From: M55B120 sp965549355
Lineage (GTDB): Bacteria > Actinomycetota > Humimicrobiia > Humimicrobiales > Humimicrobiaceae
Direction of reading: 5' to 3'
DNA length: 5,276 bases
Assembly (NCBI GenBank): GCA_965549355.1
Contig: CBEVGD010000104.1
Location: forward strand, 1 to 5,276
The position numbers were made by a program, and so were the translations under genes. Each line of letters begins with the position of its first letter. The first letter of the stretch is position 1. Shown piece by piece: positions 5,058 through 5,276 of the stretch. The notes below the pieces were generated by a model, which made no database searches, was not told where the DNA came from, and saw only the letters and a program-made list of their open reading frames with translations.

Positions 5058-5276
5058 TATAAAACTGATTTCTCCCGATTATTAATCTTACTTCTTATTC
5101 GCCTGATTACAACAACAGCTATCGCGAATTGTATTATTGCCGCAATCTCATAGATTATGAGCACTGGCAGGCGTCCATTCACCAGCCACATACTCCCCTC
5201 TCTCAAATACATATATAAGGGGGTAATAATTAAAATTAACAGCGGCAATATAATCATCAACCAATGCCAGGTTAAT
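5057..5276 (-). CDS. Small hydrophobic membrane protein, probably 5'-truncated by the window edge
   Basis: This is an unrecognised membrane protein of at least 72 visible codons. Two hydrophobic helices are clear: IILPLLILIITPLYMYL and, after a short loop, LPVLIIYEIAAIIQFAIAVVV. The C-terminus is basic (RRIRSKINNREK), so it probably faces the cytosol. The frame stays open to the right edge, with LTWHWL preceding the first internal ATG (5257). Neither that ATG nor the adjoining TTG (5260) has a ribosome binding site, so the true start likely lies outside. If it did start at 5257 it would be a 66-residue two-helix protein. Its stop shares a base with the ATG of the exonuclease gene, marking the two as one transcription unit. 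No function is assigned. Confidence 0.7.
   Translation of the reverse strand, partial: LTWHWLMIILPLLILIITPLYMYLREGSMWLVNGRLPVLIIYEIAAIIQFAIAVVVIRRIRSKINNREKSVL

Overview
The window reads as low-G+C Gram-positive (Clostridia-like) chromosomal DNA. It is mostly AT-rich, has strong GGGAGG-type ribosome binding sites, and its proteins look like ordinary Firmicutes families. This placement is inferred from style and cannot be proved here. Five intact or edge-truncated protein families can be recognised, plus a patch of decayed genes. There is no tRNA, rRNA, CRISPR array or complete mobile element.

Layout, left to right. (1) Positions 1-1578, minus strand: a ferrous iron uptake unit, feoA followed by feoB. 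FeoB runs off the left edge after 420 residues. A DtxR/IdeR-like motif and an AT-rich promoter zone lie just upstream of feoA (about 1655-1710). (2) Positions 1700-1935, minus strand: a gene graveyard. One relic is an ABC exporter ATPase whose Walker A motif is broken by an amber codon and whose nucleotide-binding domain is almost wholly deleted. The other is a short segment resembling the tail of an HD-GYP domain. A 99-codon open frame crosses both but is probably not a gene. (3) Positions 2004-3419, minus strand: a full-length MATE-family multidrug/Na+ antiporter. (4) Positions 3420-3873: 454 bases with no convincing gene. It holds a good sigma-A-type promoter facing the MATE gene, a 7-bp inverted repeat beside the MATE ribosome binding site, a tandem 17-bp repeat, and a start-less coding-like fragment. 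(5) Positions 3874-4425, plus strand: mntP, a manganese exporter, with no visible Shine-Dalgarno site. (6) Positions 4449-5276, minus strand: a DEDDy 3'-5' exonuclease ending in a sliding-clamp-binding-like QGSLF. It is coupled by a one-base TAATG overlap to an upstream small membrane protein that is probably cut by the right edge.

Iron import (feoAB) and manganese export (mntP) lie close together around a drug efflux gene. Metal homeostasis is therefore a local theme, but the genes lie on different strands and only feoA-feoB and the last two minus-strand genes look like operons. I do not see a clear new multi-gene system. The observations most worth following are the exonuclease with a putative clamp-binding tail coupled to a membrane protein, the ABC/HD-GYP relics, and the structured MATE leader.
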